NCBI GenBank assembly: GCA_037783545.1
Contig: JBBELK010001235.1
Location: 1 to 64,000, forward strand
DNA from: Henricia sp. BOLD:AAB3569
Taxonomy: Eukaryota; Echinodermata; Asteroidea; Spinulosida; Echinasteridae
Length of the DNA: 64,000 bases
Direction of reading: 5' to 3'
Both the position numbers and the translations under genes were made by a program. Under the pieces are notes generated by a model. That model had not been told where the DNA came from, did no database searches, and worked only from the letters and a program-made list of their open reading frames with translations. Numbering within the stretch: the first letter of the stretch is position 1; every line of letters begins with the position of its first letter. This document shows positions 10,800 through 21,727 of this stretch, piece by piece.

Positions 10800-11285
10800 G
10801 GATTCGACCCCAACATCTCTGACACACCGGGAAGATGCTATACCGGCTGAGCTATGTGGGCACAGTGGCATACTCCCTCAGGTTTTCCCCAAGACCTCTG
10901 ACACACCGGGCAGATGCTCTACCAGCTGAGCTATGAGGCACAGTGGTATATTTCCTCAGGTTTTCCTCAACACCTCTGACACACCAGACAGATGCTCTAC
11001 CAGCTGAGCTATGAGGCACAGTGGTATATTTCCTCAGGTTTTCCTCAAGACCTCTGACACACCAGACAGACGCTCTACCAGCTGAGCTACGAGTACGAGG
11101 CACAGTTGTATACTACCTCAGGTTTTCCCCAAAACCTCTGGCACGGTCCGACCCACGACACCGGCAGATGCTCTACCAGCTGAGCAATGAGGCACAGTAG
11201 TATGCCCCTCATGTTTTCTCCAATACCTTTGACACACCGGGAAGATGCTCTACCAGCTAATCTATGAGACACTGTACTCATGGTT
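10800..11285 (-). repeat. Tandem array of tRNA 5'-half sequences, six units
   Basis: Six copies of a 78-91 bp unit, each reading on the minus strand CTCAGCTGGTAGAGCATCTG plus a spacer GGGGAAAACCTGAGG. Unit marks (CTCTGACAC) fall near 10817, 10896, 10974, 11052, 11136 and 11227. The A-box is kept in each; a B-box (GGTCGAATCC) is visible only next to the unit at 10800. The array is therefore amplified from a truncated tRNA-like element. Confidence 0.7.
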
Positions 11286-11289
11286 TTCA

Positions 11290-11830
11290 CCTAAAACCCA
11301 TGGATGTGCAAACTGAGCAGTAACGTTTGTTGGGTTGTTTGTTTGTTTGTTTGTTTGGCAAACCATAATAATACATAATATGACCACGCCCATACTAGAC
11401 ACTAATGGAGCCATACGGAGAAATCCGTGCAGTAAATACTAATTGCTCCACAAACCCACATTTAAAGCCCTTTTTTTTAATCATGTGACATCGGAGCAGG
11501 TATTCATTGCCAATGTCTTGAAATTGGGCCATGGCCGACATACCCTTGTACTTTGTACTTCGCTGCCTTCCCATAAAAACTGGGAAACATAAAATGGGTA
11601 GAATTTTAAGTCCGCTCACGTACAGTGAGCGATGCATGTTTCGTGCTCCGTGGACGTTTCAAAAGCCGTTTCGAAAGCCGGCCATCATCGATTCAGTGAA
11701 TGGGGAATGTCACTGAGCGTGAGCGGAGGAGATGATGGGTGTTTTGACCCTCCCCGGGGGAGGGAGAGGGGGGAGGGGTGAGAGGATAGGGAATGGGTGA
11801 TTTGGCGAGAATGTCATACATTTACAACGC
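11290..11830. other. Low-complexity intergenic stretch
   Basis: It contains a (GTTT)n microsatellite near 11335-11356 and a purine-rich G-tract region at 11745-11790 (CCCCGGGGGAGGGAGAGG). No exon was recognised. Confidence 0.5.
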
Positions 11831-11989
11831 ACGTGCAGTACTGAGAGAGATATTGGACGGCAAATGTGCTTTCAATAAAACACCGAGTGTCTTCAAATGC
11901 CCGTCCAGTGACGTCAGGTGCGGATCGTCTGCATGGTTAGGCAATAATTTCTCTGTGCTGTCGCAATGAGCCTTTGCTCCATTCAGTTT

Positions 11990-12175
11990 AGAAAGTCCAC
12001 TATGCTGTTGTTGCTACGTGGTGTACGCCGATGCCCAGCAACCAACAGCCTGGTTACTTTATGCCATTCTCTCCTACCGTGAACACGGTATTGATTCTGT
12101 ACTTCCTACCTGCCGCGTGCACCAGGTCACATTACATAGCAGCAAATGTTTAATCTGGTCATCTGGATGCTAAAT
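11990..12175 (-). repeat. Dispersed repeat, inverted partner of 7895-8060
   Basis: Complement-strand copy of the repeat described at 7895-8060, sharing GAGAATGGCATAAAG and neighbouring words. The stretch 12176-13160 that follows has no recognised feature. Confidence 0.5.
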
Positions 12176-13160
12176 GTCTGGATACTAGGAGTTGGTTCTG
12201 CAGCTAAAATCATCAGCAACATGGGGAAATGTTTGGTTACACCCCTAAGAAATGCTTACCGGTACGAACATTTTAGGAAATCGCCTTAATATCCTGTTTA
12301 TACACCGAAATCCCGAGGGACTTGAGAGTGATTTACGAACAAATATTGGTCAAAATGGCATTTCCTCAGGAGTTGGTCGGCAAGATCTTAAGTTCCTCCT
12401 ATGTTACTTGTAGAAGGTCGTAAGTTAGTCCTGAACACTCGCAATAACTCGGGGGAATCGCCATCGCTCGGCACAAGTTCCCCGACCGTATGGAACGGTT
12501 CAAAACTGTCGGGAAACTTTCTCGGTCGCCCCCTTGACAAAAGTTTCATGACCACTCACGAGTCCAAGATATACAGAATTTTACAACTCGTAAGTCGACC
12601 CTAACTTGGTCGTGCTTCGGTGTAAACATAGCATAAGTTTCTAAAATTGATCGTTTTCGAGGGAGGTTGAGACGGGTGGTTGAATCAGTCACAGAAAATT
12701 CAATGTCTGGTATTATAATTATCAAGAGCAAATGCACGCGTAAACAAGGGTATAGGCCTACTTGGACGTTTTCGTGCATCATGAAGTTTGCAATCATCTG
12801 TGACCGTATCGCATCAGCTCACTACGGGCCCATCATCAATCATTCGCCGCCATGCTTGTCCGAGAAGACGAGCGTCATCCCGGTCTTGTCTCGTGACAAT
12901 CTAGGTCTCTCATCAGTTCAATGGTGATCTGTTTTGTAGGAGGTCGAAATGCCAAACGGACACATTTGCCACAGGGTCTGTGGCATGACTTTGGCTGGAG
13001 TATTTCGTGACTGAAATAAGGAATAGTTTTAACCAGAATTTGTCATCGCATACATCGACAAACTGACGAAATGACAAATTTCAATTTAGCACCGTATACA
13101 GTCTCCTTTTAAAGCCTTTTCATGTGCATCTTTTATCACAAAAGAAAGCACAGGAAAACC

Positions 13161-13328
13161 TCAATGTCGATGACATTTTGAAATTCCTCCATAGCTGTTA
13201 TGCAAGTGATAGAATGCCTTAGAGTCCATCACTCTTGCAAACTCTTGCTCAGATAATTTGAGACAAATGGACACAATGGCTGGCATGACAGTTCCTTCGT
13301 GATCCTTTATGAAAACAGAACTAAGCTT
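13161..13328 (-). CDS. Candidate exon of an unidentified gene
   Basis: After the acceptor-like cggttacaag|AAG, an open frame reads KLSSVFIKDHEGTVMPAIV, then CLKLSEQEFARVMDSKAFYH, and stops at 13161-13163. The composition is protein-like, but I recognise no family. Its 3' third resembles non-coding sequence near 38800 (AATTTCAAA.TGTCAT.GA.ATTGAGG), so part of it may be a repeat. It could be a terminal exon or a chance frame. Confidence 0.3.
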   Translation of the reverse strand, partial: KLSSVFIKDHEGTVMPAIVSICLKLSEQEFARVMDSKAFYHLHNSYGGISKCHRH

Positions 13329-13343
13329 CTTGTAACCGAACAA

Positions 13344-15305
13344 GATTTTACTTGAAAGTATATCGGTAACAACTAATCCTTCTTAACTGGAGGTCGGATG
13401 CGAGCTTGGGTCCCACTCAGAAACATATTTGTATAGCAATGTCATATTCTAAGGCTCTTTGCTCTCAAGTCCCGCTGCCGAGTTTAATCTCTTATCGCCA
13501 GTCCATTTACCCATTTACTGCTTCTTATCATAACAAATTTACTGTTTCTTCCCAGAGGAAAAGGCACACTCCAGGGCAGAGAATGCGCCTTGTGAGGAAT
13601 TTTTGTCTCCTCCGACACGGATGCTCTATATACTTTGTGACGGCATGAATTAGGACTTCGTGCAGATGTCTGTAAATACGCACTGTGGCATTTCTAGACC
13701 GATTTTCATTTGCCGTCTTCGGGAGAAATAGGTCGAGCACCGACGATCGAGCTGACGATGAAAGAATTCTTTTGAGGGGAAATTAAAGGCGACGTCTATA
13801 ATAACGTCATTCTCATTTTCCGAAATACGAGCTGCAATTTGACTCAGTTTGCACTGCTTTCGTCCAAGTGCGTATATATACAAGAGGTTTTTAAATTATT
13901 TGCCATTTGGTTAAATATTTCCATTTATCCCCATCGCTATATTTAGGAGCAGCTTCAACTCTTTTTAGTGGGTTAACAAGCACCTAGCTGCTATGTTCAC
14001 TGACAGCTGAGATAACAAGAAATTGTTCGCAAATTTGTTTCATTTTGCCATGCAGCAACATGATTTAGACAAATCCATAATGGGGTTAAAGTAAGATAGT
14101 ATACATGATTGGAAGGCCTAAACTGTTAAAAAAAAGCGTGATGTCCACTGGTAATTGAAAGCCTGTCGAGAAAACTATATACCTTGTAGAAATTGTATAG
14201 CCACATACTCCAGAAAACCTAAAAACCTGGTTTTGCTGCATGAATGAATGGAGATTCAAATAGTTTTGTCATTTTTCTCATGAATGGGGGGTGGGGGCGG
14301 TACTTCAGACGAAATAATTTCACAGGATGATTACTACCATTACCATCTTGATAACAAGTAAGCTTTTATATGTAGACTACCTCTATAGGTAATAAACAAT
14401 CTTTAACACTTTTTTTTCTTCATAAAGGAGAGTACAGTATCTCAACAAACAATCCATTGCAAAGTAACCCTTTTATGTTGGTTTAAGCAAAATAACCTTC
14501 CTCCATGGTTTAAGGAAGAATGATATGTCCATAGTAAAAAATCCGGGTAAATGTATCCGTGGAATTGGGAATATTACTTGAAGTTGCATTCCGATTGCAC
14601 TAGCAAGAGAAGATTTGCTAGAAAAATGCAAGATTAGTCCTCCAACAGGTTTGACGATCGGGAGCCCATAAAAACGTCAAGCGGCTGTATAAAGGCAAAA
14701 ATAAAAGTTGACAATAAACAGTGACGGTTGAATCATTCATTAAAGACTGCATGGAGAGGTCAACTGCTGCATAAGTACCCAGTGTAAAACCTCAATTGGG
14801 TGGATGTGGTATTCCACATTGTCAACCTATACCTTTCCCTATTTGTCAGTGAATGTGTGGTGTACACATATTTATGCAATGTCCAATAAAAATGACAACC
14901 ATATTTACAGAAATATTTCCCTCAAATTTTCCCAGATGTTTTCACTTATCTCTTGTAATTCAACAATACTACATGTATGTAAATTTACTTTGAAACGCAT
15001 AAAATTGTCCTCATTTGATTTCATCAGAATGAGGTACATTGACTCCAAAGATCAATATGGAAATCTTGAAGAAACCACAAACCTGATCTCAATTACCTTT
15101 TTTGTCATTTTCTGCTTGGTAAGATTTACCAGATCGATTTTACCCAGACAGAAAGTCCATTGTGGACTCAGTTGGTCTCAGTTATTTGTTCCCAAGTTAA
15201 GCAAGGTTCATATTTCACATGAATTTGACCTCACAAAAAGTTTGACATCTGATTTATGCCAGATTTGCATATTTGTATGAAGTATTAACTGTGTCTTTAC
15301 AACTA
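13344..15305. other. No recognised gene
   Basis: AT-rich sequence with no family I know. A 158-codon plus-strand frame at 14804-15280 lacks recognisable motifs and has no clear start context; it is probably chance. A 77-codon minus frame at 13883-13650 is likewise unassigned. Confidence 0.4.
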
Positions 15306-15734
15306 ACACCCTGTTTACACTTGATCCCGAGCTCGGGGTCGAACATTGAGCTCGGGATCACAAACTGAGTGTAAACGCTTTCGGGACAAATTGGCCCCAG
15401 ATCAGACCCGGCTATTTTGGTCTCGCATTAGCGGAGGGTTCGATCCCAAGCTCGGGATCAGTTTGCGGTTAGATAAGCAATTAATTTTTCCTGCCGCATC
15501 CGCTCCACAGCCGTAGCAGGGGAAAAGCCCACAAAATTCAAGTGGCCTTGCACACTGTACATGCACACATTGTTCTGTACGTGCACACATAGAACATGAC
15601 CTTAGACTGCAACTTCTGGCACTGCGCTCGAGATCAACTACTGAATGTAAACGCGGCACTCAGGATCATTGCGGTTTCATTCTTATCAGGGGATCAATCT
15701 TGATCCCGAGCTCAGGACAGTGTAAACAAGGTGT
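15306..15734. mobile_element. Fold-back element, GTTTACAC ends with GATCCCGAGCTCGG words (copy 1)
   Basis: The 429-bp unit starts ACACCCTGTTTACACTTGAT and ends with the complement of that type of sequence (GTGTAAACAAGGTGT). GATCCCGAGCTCGG and its near-variants occur many times, themselves palindromic. An inverted copy is at 59014-59460. It has no transposase and is non-autonomous. Confidence 0.7.
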
Positions 15735-16294
15735 GAAGCATGTCACTTTGTTTTTGCCATTGTCAACCTCTGTACAAATTTAAAGTGTTAAGTGCAAACA
15801 GCAGCAACATTTTACCACATTTATTTATTTACCAATGCCTCATGAAATTCACAGAAAAAGAAGTCCATTCTGAAAACAGACTGAGGAAGAGACCCCACTG
15901 ACATGGTTCATTCAGAAGACAGTCTACTATATCACTCAGGAGGTGATCGTGATTTATTCCTGAGGTACTGACATACTCTCATAATTTCTTGCTTTGAGAT
16001 TCTTGAGTTGACATCGTGCCTCCCAAAAAGTCACACTCATTTGTTTTGGTTTCCAATTTATGGTGGCACGACTGCATAAACAAAACTGGTAGCTAGAAAA
16101 CAGCTGGCAAAATGCAGAGGTGCTGTGAAGATGGACTCCAGTAAACTAGGCCTGCTGAGCGGAGAGGTGCTGAATTATGGCCGACACAATCTGCACAGGA
16201 TGAAAATAGTCATTGATCCATTGTTACATGACATTTTACGAGTTTTAAAACAATCCATCTACAGGGCTTGTTAAGCTCTGTTAAGCTTGTAGAA

Positions 16295-16510
16295 TCCTTC
16301 TGTATATGGCTTGTTAAGCTCACGATGATAGCTAATCCCAATCAGTAAGGAACAACTGCAACACCATGTTTCGAGACCACCAGCTGGCTTCATAGCTCAA
16401 TATAGGTAGGGCATCTGCATCTTAAGCAGAAGGTCCGCAGTTCGAATCATGTTCGAGCCAAGTTGTTTTTCAATGCATCCATATTTCCAAACTTATGGAC
16501 ATTTTCATTC
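16295..16510 (+). repeat. tRNA-derived short repeat (SINE-like), copy 2
   Basis: Matches 650-900 on both sides of the tRNA-like core (GGAACAACTGCA and TTCGAGACCACCAG). The core here has anticodon-loop ATCTTAA, suggesting a tRNA-Lys (CTT) ancestor, and a degraded acceptor stem. Confidence 0.6.
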
Positions 16511-16559
16511 AACTGTACACAAAATATTTCAGTATTTTTTTCCAACTTCTTGACACTTT

Positions 16560-16800
16560 TTAACCCATAATTGTTTGGGTTTGTTTTACATGTTGCCTTT
16601 TGTAAGCCATGAAAAACTTGAAACTGCAGCAATTTTTAAAATTCCAGTTTAAAGTCTTATGTTTTTTCTTTGCTTTTCTGCTGTGCGTTCCTAAAGTGAC
16701 ATGCCACAAACAGCGCCCTCTTTTTGTGAGTTTCTGTAAAGAAATGTTCAAAGTTGAAAAATGGCGCCTTATAAGGCATCAAAATGAACAGTGATATTTT
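16560..16800 (+). repeat. Dispersed repeat, partner of 43628-43860
   Basis: It shares AAAGTCTTATGTTTTTTCTT, CAGCGCCCTCT and the end word AATGAACA with the complement of 43628-43860. The overlapping open frames on both strands are therefore repeat-derived. Confidence 0.5.
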
Positions 16801-17303
16801 CTTAAACAAGTAAGCCTTCATATGCAGCAAAAACTGTGCATAAAGTTATTCAGAATTTCAGGGGGCCTTTAATTACTCAGCAGCTCAGTGAATTTTGCCA
16901 AAATACAGACATGGTTTTGTACAGAAGCAGCCTATTTCTCCAAAATTCCTTCGGAAAAACACCTACCATATTTTCACGTCAAGTGAGCTGGTCTCAGTTG
17001 CGGTCTTCAATTTATCTGCAGAATGTACTAAGTCCTGTCGGAAAGTACTACAATACTTTTTGTGTAGATCACTGTGTGTTCAAAACCAAACATACAAAAT
17101 ATCGTCATGACTGAAGTGCAATTTAAGATTAATACCATCTCTATCTAGCTTATGCTGTACATTGTAAAACAACATTCCATTTTAACCCCAACAATTAGAA
17201 TTTTGAAGTATGTGGCTGAATGTAGATGCACTCGACCCAGATTTCAAATCACGCTCTTTGGCTCATGCTTTCATTTTCATCCATGTAATTTGATTCACTT
17301 GTC

Positions 17304-17332
17304 TCAGACAGACAGGATGTAGACATTTTGCA
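17304..17332 (-). CDS. Possible short terminal exon
   Basis: The acceptor tttctgtcag at 17333 is good. In the phase left by the 18009-17904 exon it gives VQNVYILSV and a stop. In another phase the same acceptor opens a 27-codon frame (CKMSTSCLSETSES...). Only phase agreement supports it. Confidence 0.2.
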
Positions 17333-17657
17333 CTGACAGAAAATGTCAGCGATGGCTACAAGATGGTGCCTCATCATTCGCATTATGAAAAGAACCTTGA
17401 TCACTAAAGACATGACATTATTCCTAAGCATGACTGATGATCCACAATGTCGGATGAAATTGTCCATGGAGCCACATTTCATTACACAAATTCAACCCAA
17501 AGGACACTCCAATTTCAGAGCAATTGTGGCGTCTGAAATGCTGTTCTGGCTGAGCAGCTCAGACCAGAAGTAATACAGCACTCTCGAAAAAGAGCTTTAT
17601 CATTTTAATGGTTATATTTTTAAGATTGATTTTCCGGTCCTTTTATTCATACTGAGC

Positions 17658-17838
17658 CTTTTCGTTTGTAAACTTGACGCACGTCGCTTTGAGAATTGGT
17701 GTGGAGGGAATTTTTATTGAAACGACGCACTGAAAACCATGCACAGAATGTGATTCTGTGATTTTCAGTGCGTTGTTTCACCATCAATTTCTTACACACT
17801 GCTTTTTCTCAAAGCATAGCAACACACGTCAAGTTTAG
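17658..17838. mobile_element. Fold-back element of the GGTGGATTCAC family (diverged copy)
   Basis: Arms TAAACTTGACGCACGTCGCT and a complement ACACACGTCAAGTTTA bracket a central hairpin (CTGAAAA and CTGTGATTTTCAG). Related copies with preserved ends are at 47623-47861 and 63135-63372. Confidence 0.5.
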
Positions 17839-17903
17839 GCTATAAAATGGAGATTTCATTGAGGTATACATTTATGGATTCTGGAAAAAGCAAAAAGAAA
17901 TAC

Positions 17904-18009
17904 CTGGTTGTCTAGTTTTTAGAAACTGGTCCAGATGAAAGTAGAAGTCGATACACAATGGGGGATTGTCTAGCCCTGGAATGAAGACCAACTTGAATCT
18001 TTTCTGTAG
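17904..18009 (-). CDS. Candidate internal exon of an unidentified gene
   Basis: The acceptor cttttcag|CTACAG and donor CCAG|GTATTT bound 106 bp, phase 0 in and 1 out. The product is LQKRFKLVFIPGLDNP followed by LCIDFYFHLDQFLKT, hydrophobic and well ordered. The incoming phase agrees with the donor at 20852. I do not recognise the family. Confidence 0.45.
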
Positions 18010-18246
18010 CTGAAAAGTAAAACACATGACTGTAGACATGTAATTAAATTTGGTATTTAACTAGAGTATGAAAAAGGTTGGGTCTCTCTTCATAAAGTAA
18101 ACAGTTGCTAAAAATTCATACACATTTTCCATGTTTCCCCAGAAGAAAACCCACACTGCATAGTGACTATGGTGGTTGTTCAGACCATTGTTAACTTCAA
18201 GTAAAACAAAATAAAATCTTTAAATGGAATTTAATTGTCCTTTCAC

Positions 18247-18399
18247 AATAGACCGTATCGAATAGCCACCATTTCGTGGGGCAGTTTCTTTGTTCCTCGA
18301 GGACATACATGGTTGCACATATTATGCTTCCATTGTTGAACGGTTTAAGTAACAAAAGGTGCCCCACGAAATGGTGGCTATTCGATCATACGGTCTATT
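18247..18399. mobile_element. 153-bp fold-back MITE (AATAGACCGTAT ends)
   Basis: The inverted ends start AATAGACCGTAT and continue AATAGCCACCATTTCGTGGGG; the arms are over 35 bp. The left arm resembles 42152-42203, which lies inside a candidate exon. Confidence 0.7.
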
Positions 18400-18479
18400 G
18401 GTAGTGCATATAATGGATTGTAAAAGGGCAACTGAATTTCATTCAGAGAGACATAGTATGGATTGATGCAATAGACTAC

Positions 18480-18545
18480 TGTGAGACAGCAGTTGCCATG
18501 GTAATTGGGTCTAAACATTTGCTGGTAATCTCAAGTGTCCATAAC
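18480..18545. repeat. Short dispersed module with X-box-like motif, copy 1
   Basis: Contains GTTGCCATGGTAAT, then TGGGTCTAAACATTTGCTGG, then TAATCTCAA. The same module occurs at 34437-34500 and, inverted, at 51482-51536. The motif resembles the RFX-bound X-box (GTTRCCNNGGYAAC); function is inference. Confidence 0.5.
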
Positions 18546-18831
18546 TTAAGCAGAGGAGTTTACTGGTTTCAGTGCAGACCCAGTAGTAATCCTTGGCAAA
18601 GCACAAAGGGTGACCACTGACGCGTTCACTTTACATTTTGCATAAATCGCAGTACCTCTGCAAGCTTGGCACTGGCAAGCTTGATGGTTGAGTATCTGCT
18701 CCAGTATGCAAGAGGTTGTGGGTTCCAGCCCCACCTGAGCATGCTATGAGTTGTAAGGAAGTGTCTCAGGTAAAGCATAGTTTATAGTCAAAATAAATTT
18801 GAAAATTGAAGGTCATATAGGGGGTCATTCC

Positions 18832-19414
18832 ATGAAGTTGAGGAACAAAGTGTGACATTTCTTCATTTACGCAAAAATGGTCAATAAGGAAGCAATGAAT
18901 CACCATTTATATAACGATGTTGCATGATGTGATGGCTTACACTGTTTGATTTGGGGGTAATTTGGGAGTCTTCAGTGATGACAAAGTGCCACCATTTTGA
19001 ATTATTTAACAAAGTGGTGGTTGTGGATGTAACTTGGAAACCAATACAGTTCAACTGCTTTCACTCCAACTACAAATGTTTTCATGTCGAATATGAAATT
19101 AACACACAGTTCTCAAACTAAACAATCCTTTTTAATTTGAATTTGAAGGATTCTAGCTTAAATTTCTTTGTGATTCAAGAAAATCTGCTAAAAAGCACCA
19201 AATGTCACACCTACATTTGAACAAAATTCTATTTAGTTGACATATAAATTTAAATCCATGAGGTTTTTGTTACAAGTAATTAATGTTTTAAATTTCTCTC
19301 ATCCAACAGCTTGAATTTCTGAATAGTATTGTTTCATGGGGTTATCAAGGGCAAAAAAAGAGCTGTTGTGGATGTAACACGGAAACCGTGTTCCTCAACT
19401 TCATGGAATGACCC
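18832..19414. mobile_element. Fold-back element with GGGTCATTCC ends (copy B)
   Basis: Terminal inverted repeats GGGTCATTCCATGAAGTTGA and complement at 19384-19414, flanked by ATAG on both sides. Secondary inverted words (GTTGTGGATGTAAC) lie inside. It is related in end sequence to 3855-4095. Confidence 0.65.
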
Positions 19415-19713
19415 ATAGACTAATGCAATAAATTTAATACTTTGTAAGATGATTCATAATATTTGGTAGAGAAAATGTACAGAAAAAAACAACAAGTCTC
19501 ACATTAACCTCCTACAATCATAAAAGTTCAGAGCACTTGTTTATGTCTAAGACCAAGTGATTAGCATTCCAACACAGTAAATCCACTTCATCAATTATGC
19601 ACAGGATGCTGCTTATTGTCAACAATCCCACTCAATTCAATCCTTGTCTTGTCCTAGCCTCATCTACCGCCTCCTTTCATCCCCTCAAAGAAACCCCCTT
19701 CCTCAAGAGAATA

Positions 19714-19889
19714 TCAGCGTCTTTTTAGCTCCATGCATGACCAAAGCCTCTTTGCAAACTCAAGGACAGGGCCTGAATGACTGATAATATCTCTGAGTGC
19801 GTGCACGTTTTTGTATTTCCTCTTCTGTTCTCCGTCAGCAATTACAAGGGCTTCGTGCAATACTCTTAAAACATTCTCAATTTTGTTGT
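19714..19889 (-). CDS. Candidate terminal exon of an unidentified gene
   Basis: The acceptor ctctccccaatag|AC opens a 58-codon frame ending at TGA 19714-19716: NKIENVLRVLHEALVIADG, then EQKRKYKNVHALRDII, then VLEFAKRLWSCMELKRR. This is helical, amphipathic and coding-like, similar in feel to armadillo/HEAT-type C-termini but without a diagnostic motif. It needs one base from the previous exon, which the 21006-20852 donor does not supply. An exon is therefore missing between them, or they are alternatives. Confidence 0.42.
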
Positions 19890-20851
19890 CTATTGGGGAG
19901 AGCAATGGAAAATCAAGTGAATTCGTAAGTCGCTGATATTTAAGATATAATGAAATAAATCCGGAGATGTTTATTGTTTATTTGTGAACAATGGGGCAGC
20001 CTTAGAGGGTTGCAGAATGACAGAGTGTCGAGTCTCAAAATTGTTTTCTATATTTCCACATTTCTTGAACAAATACGTTTGCTTCTTTCTCTCTTGTTTT
20101 TGAAAGCAGAGTGCATAAAGCAGTGCAAATTATTAATTCACATAGGGACAAATCCCTCCCTAAGTGACTTTTCCGATGTTAATGATTCCTAGATTTAACC
20201 CCTTTCTGGTAAATTTTCTTCTTTCACAATATATGTTTTAATGTGATTTGAACTGGGACTTGAAAATCCTACAGGAATCAAAGGGTTAAATTCTCAAAAC
20301 AGGAGACAAAAAATCCTCCTAAATGCAAGAAACATCTTCACTTTCAAAACTTAAACCTTTACGGGAAAACTGCAATAAAAGTATAGGCCTACTTGATATT
20401 GATCATAAGGGTGGGGATTTTGCAAATAATTTCTATAATAATTAAGTACAGTACTATCCTAAAATCATGTCAAGTGCTTTGCATAGCTACATAGTTTTAT
20501 AACTGCAGTTTTATCAAATTTGAAAAGTCATTATCATGTCGGATATTTCTGCAAAAGAAAACCATAAAACAGTTACATGATCAATTTTTCCGTTTTTTTT
20601 GTGCCTGCAGCACAAAATTTATATTTAAAACATTTCTTACTTGTTTCTGCTCTCAAGGCTACAGGGCCCTCTATTGTCTAAATACAAATAAAACAATTGC
20701 AGCCACCCTTTTTCCATTAATTTTGCCTGTGTATGTTCCCTCTTTTTTCACTAATTTACATGCAGAACATTTAAATTACTTATTTGCTCCCAAGCCAAGA
20801 ATGCCTTCACTGTGTTCATTTGGCCTTTCCTTCCTGCAATCACAGACTTAC

Positions 20852-21006
20852 GACGGTCCCCATGGAAACCCTGCCTTTGGAAACCATGACAACACTGATG
20901 GCATCACTGAGTATTGATTTAGGAGCCGAATGAACAATAGGGCACAGACTGTGTGAAAAGGCTTGCACTGTGGTGTGGTGGAATTTTGCATGGAGCATTG
21001 TCAGTT
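20852..21006 (-). CDS. Candidate internal exon of an unidentified gene
   Basis: The donor GTC|GTAAGT is strong; the acceptor (cgacaag|AA) is weak. The product reads LTMLHAKFHHTTVQAFSHS, then LCPIVHSAPKSILSDAISVV. It exits in phase 0, which matches the 18009 acceptor. Family not recognised. Confidence 0.4.
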
Positions 21007-21653
21007 CTTGTCGTAAATGCAAGTTCAGTTGTGTGTAAACAGATGGGTTATATCCCAAGTGGAAAGAAAGGGAAGATTTTTTAAATGAATTGAATTCTCA
21101 GTTATTATAATACAAGCGCAAGCCTCAAATTTTGCCGCCAAAGGAAAAGGCCATATTTGTAAATTTTGAGGCTTGCTTGTGGTATTGCAATGGGCTCTTC
21201 AAACTCTAAAAGTCTATAGGAAGACCATGTAGGTGGGCACTTGGCCAGGCCAAGACCAGGGGCAATTAAGATAATTGCCTATACATGCTCATTTGTTGAC
21301 ACATCAATGCAAAATATAAAAAAAATTGAATAAATATATTTTGCTTCTGTGCAGATAGGGGCTCCCAAAAAGGTCATATTTGGTTCTTTACCCCTACCCC
21401 CAAAAAGATAGCAACCTCTTATGTTATGCCGGCTTTAAAAATATATATTGTATAAATTTTTTGATTGCTTGCATGCATTCGTTTTAATTTTCTCTTTTAA
21501 AAAAGTGAGGAATCTTGGTCGTCAATCAGTAGTATACATGTAGGTATTAAGCTTGGGTTATTCCAATATTTTTGGAATCAATTCCTATTTCACTTAGAAA
21601 ACATGATTCCATACAGATTTGATCAAACTTGGGATGAGAGAAAAATCGTAAGG

Positions 21654-21723
21654 GCCTTATCGGGATTCGAACCCGAGACCTCTGACTCACCGGGCAGATG
21701 CTCTACCAGCTGAGCTATAAGGC
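21654..21723 (-). repeat. tRNA-like sequence with intact A and B boxes
   Basis: A perfect 7-bp acceptor stem (GCCTTAT with ATAAGGC), perfect D-arm and perfect 5-bp T-stem (TCGGG with CCCGA). The anticodon stem is only 4 bp with an oversized loop (CCCGGTGAGT), so it is probably not a working tRNA. It is the same tRNA type as the 10800-11285 array. A hAT element interrupts the repeat just 5' of it. A 3'-half copy is at 44495-44540 on the plus strand. Confidence 0.6.
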
Positions 21724-21727
21724 ACAT

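Noticed and set aside
14804-15280. 158-codon plus-strand gene
   Set aside because: AT-rich chance-like frame without motif, start context or partner exon.
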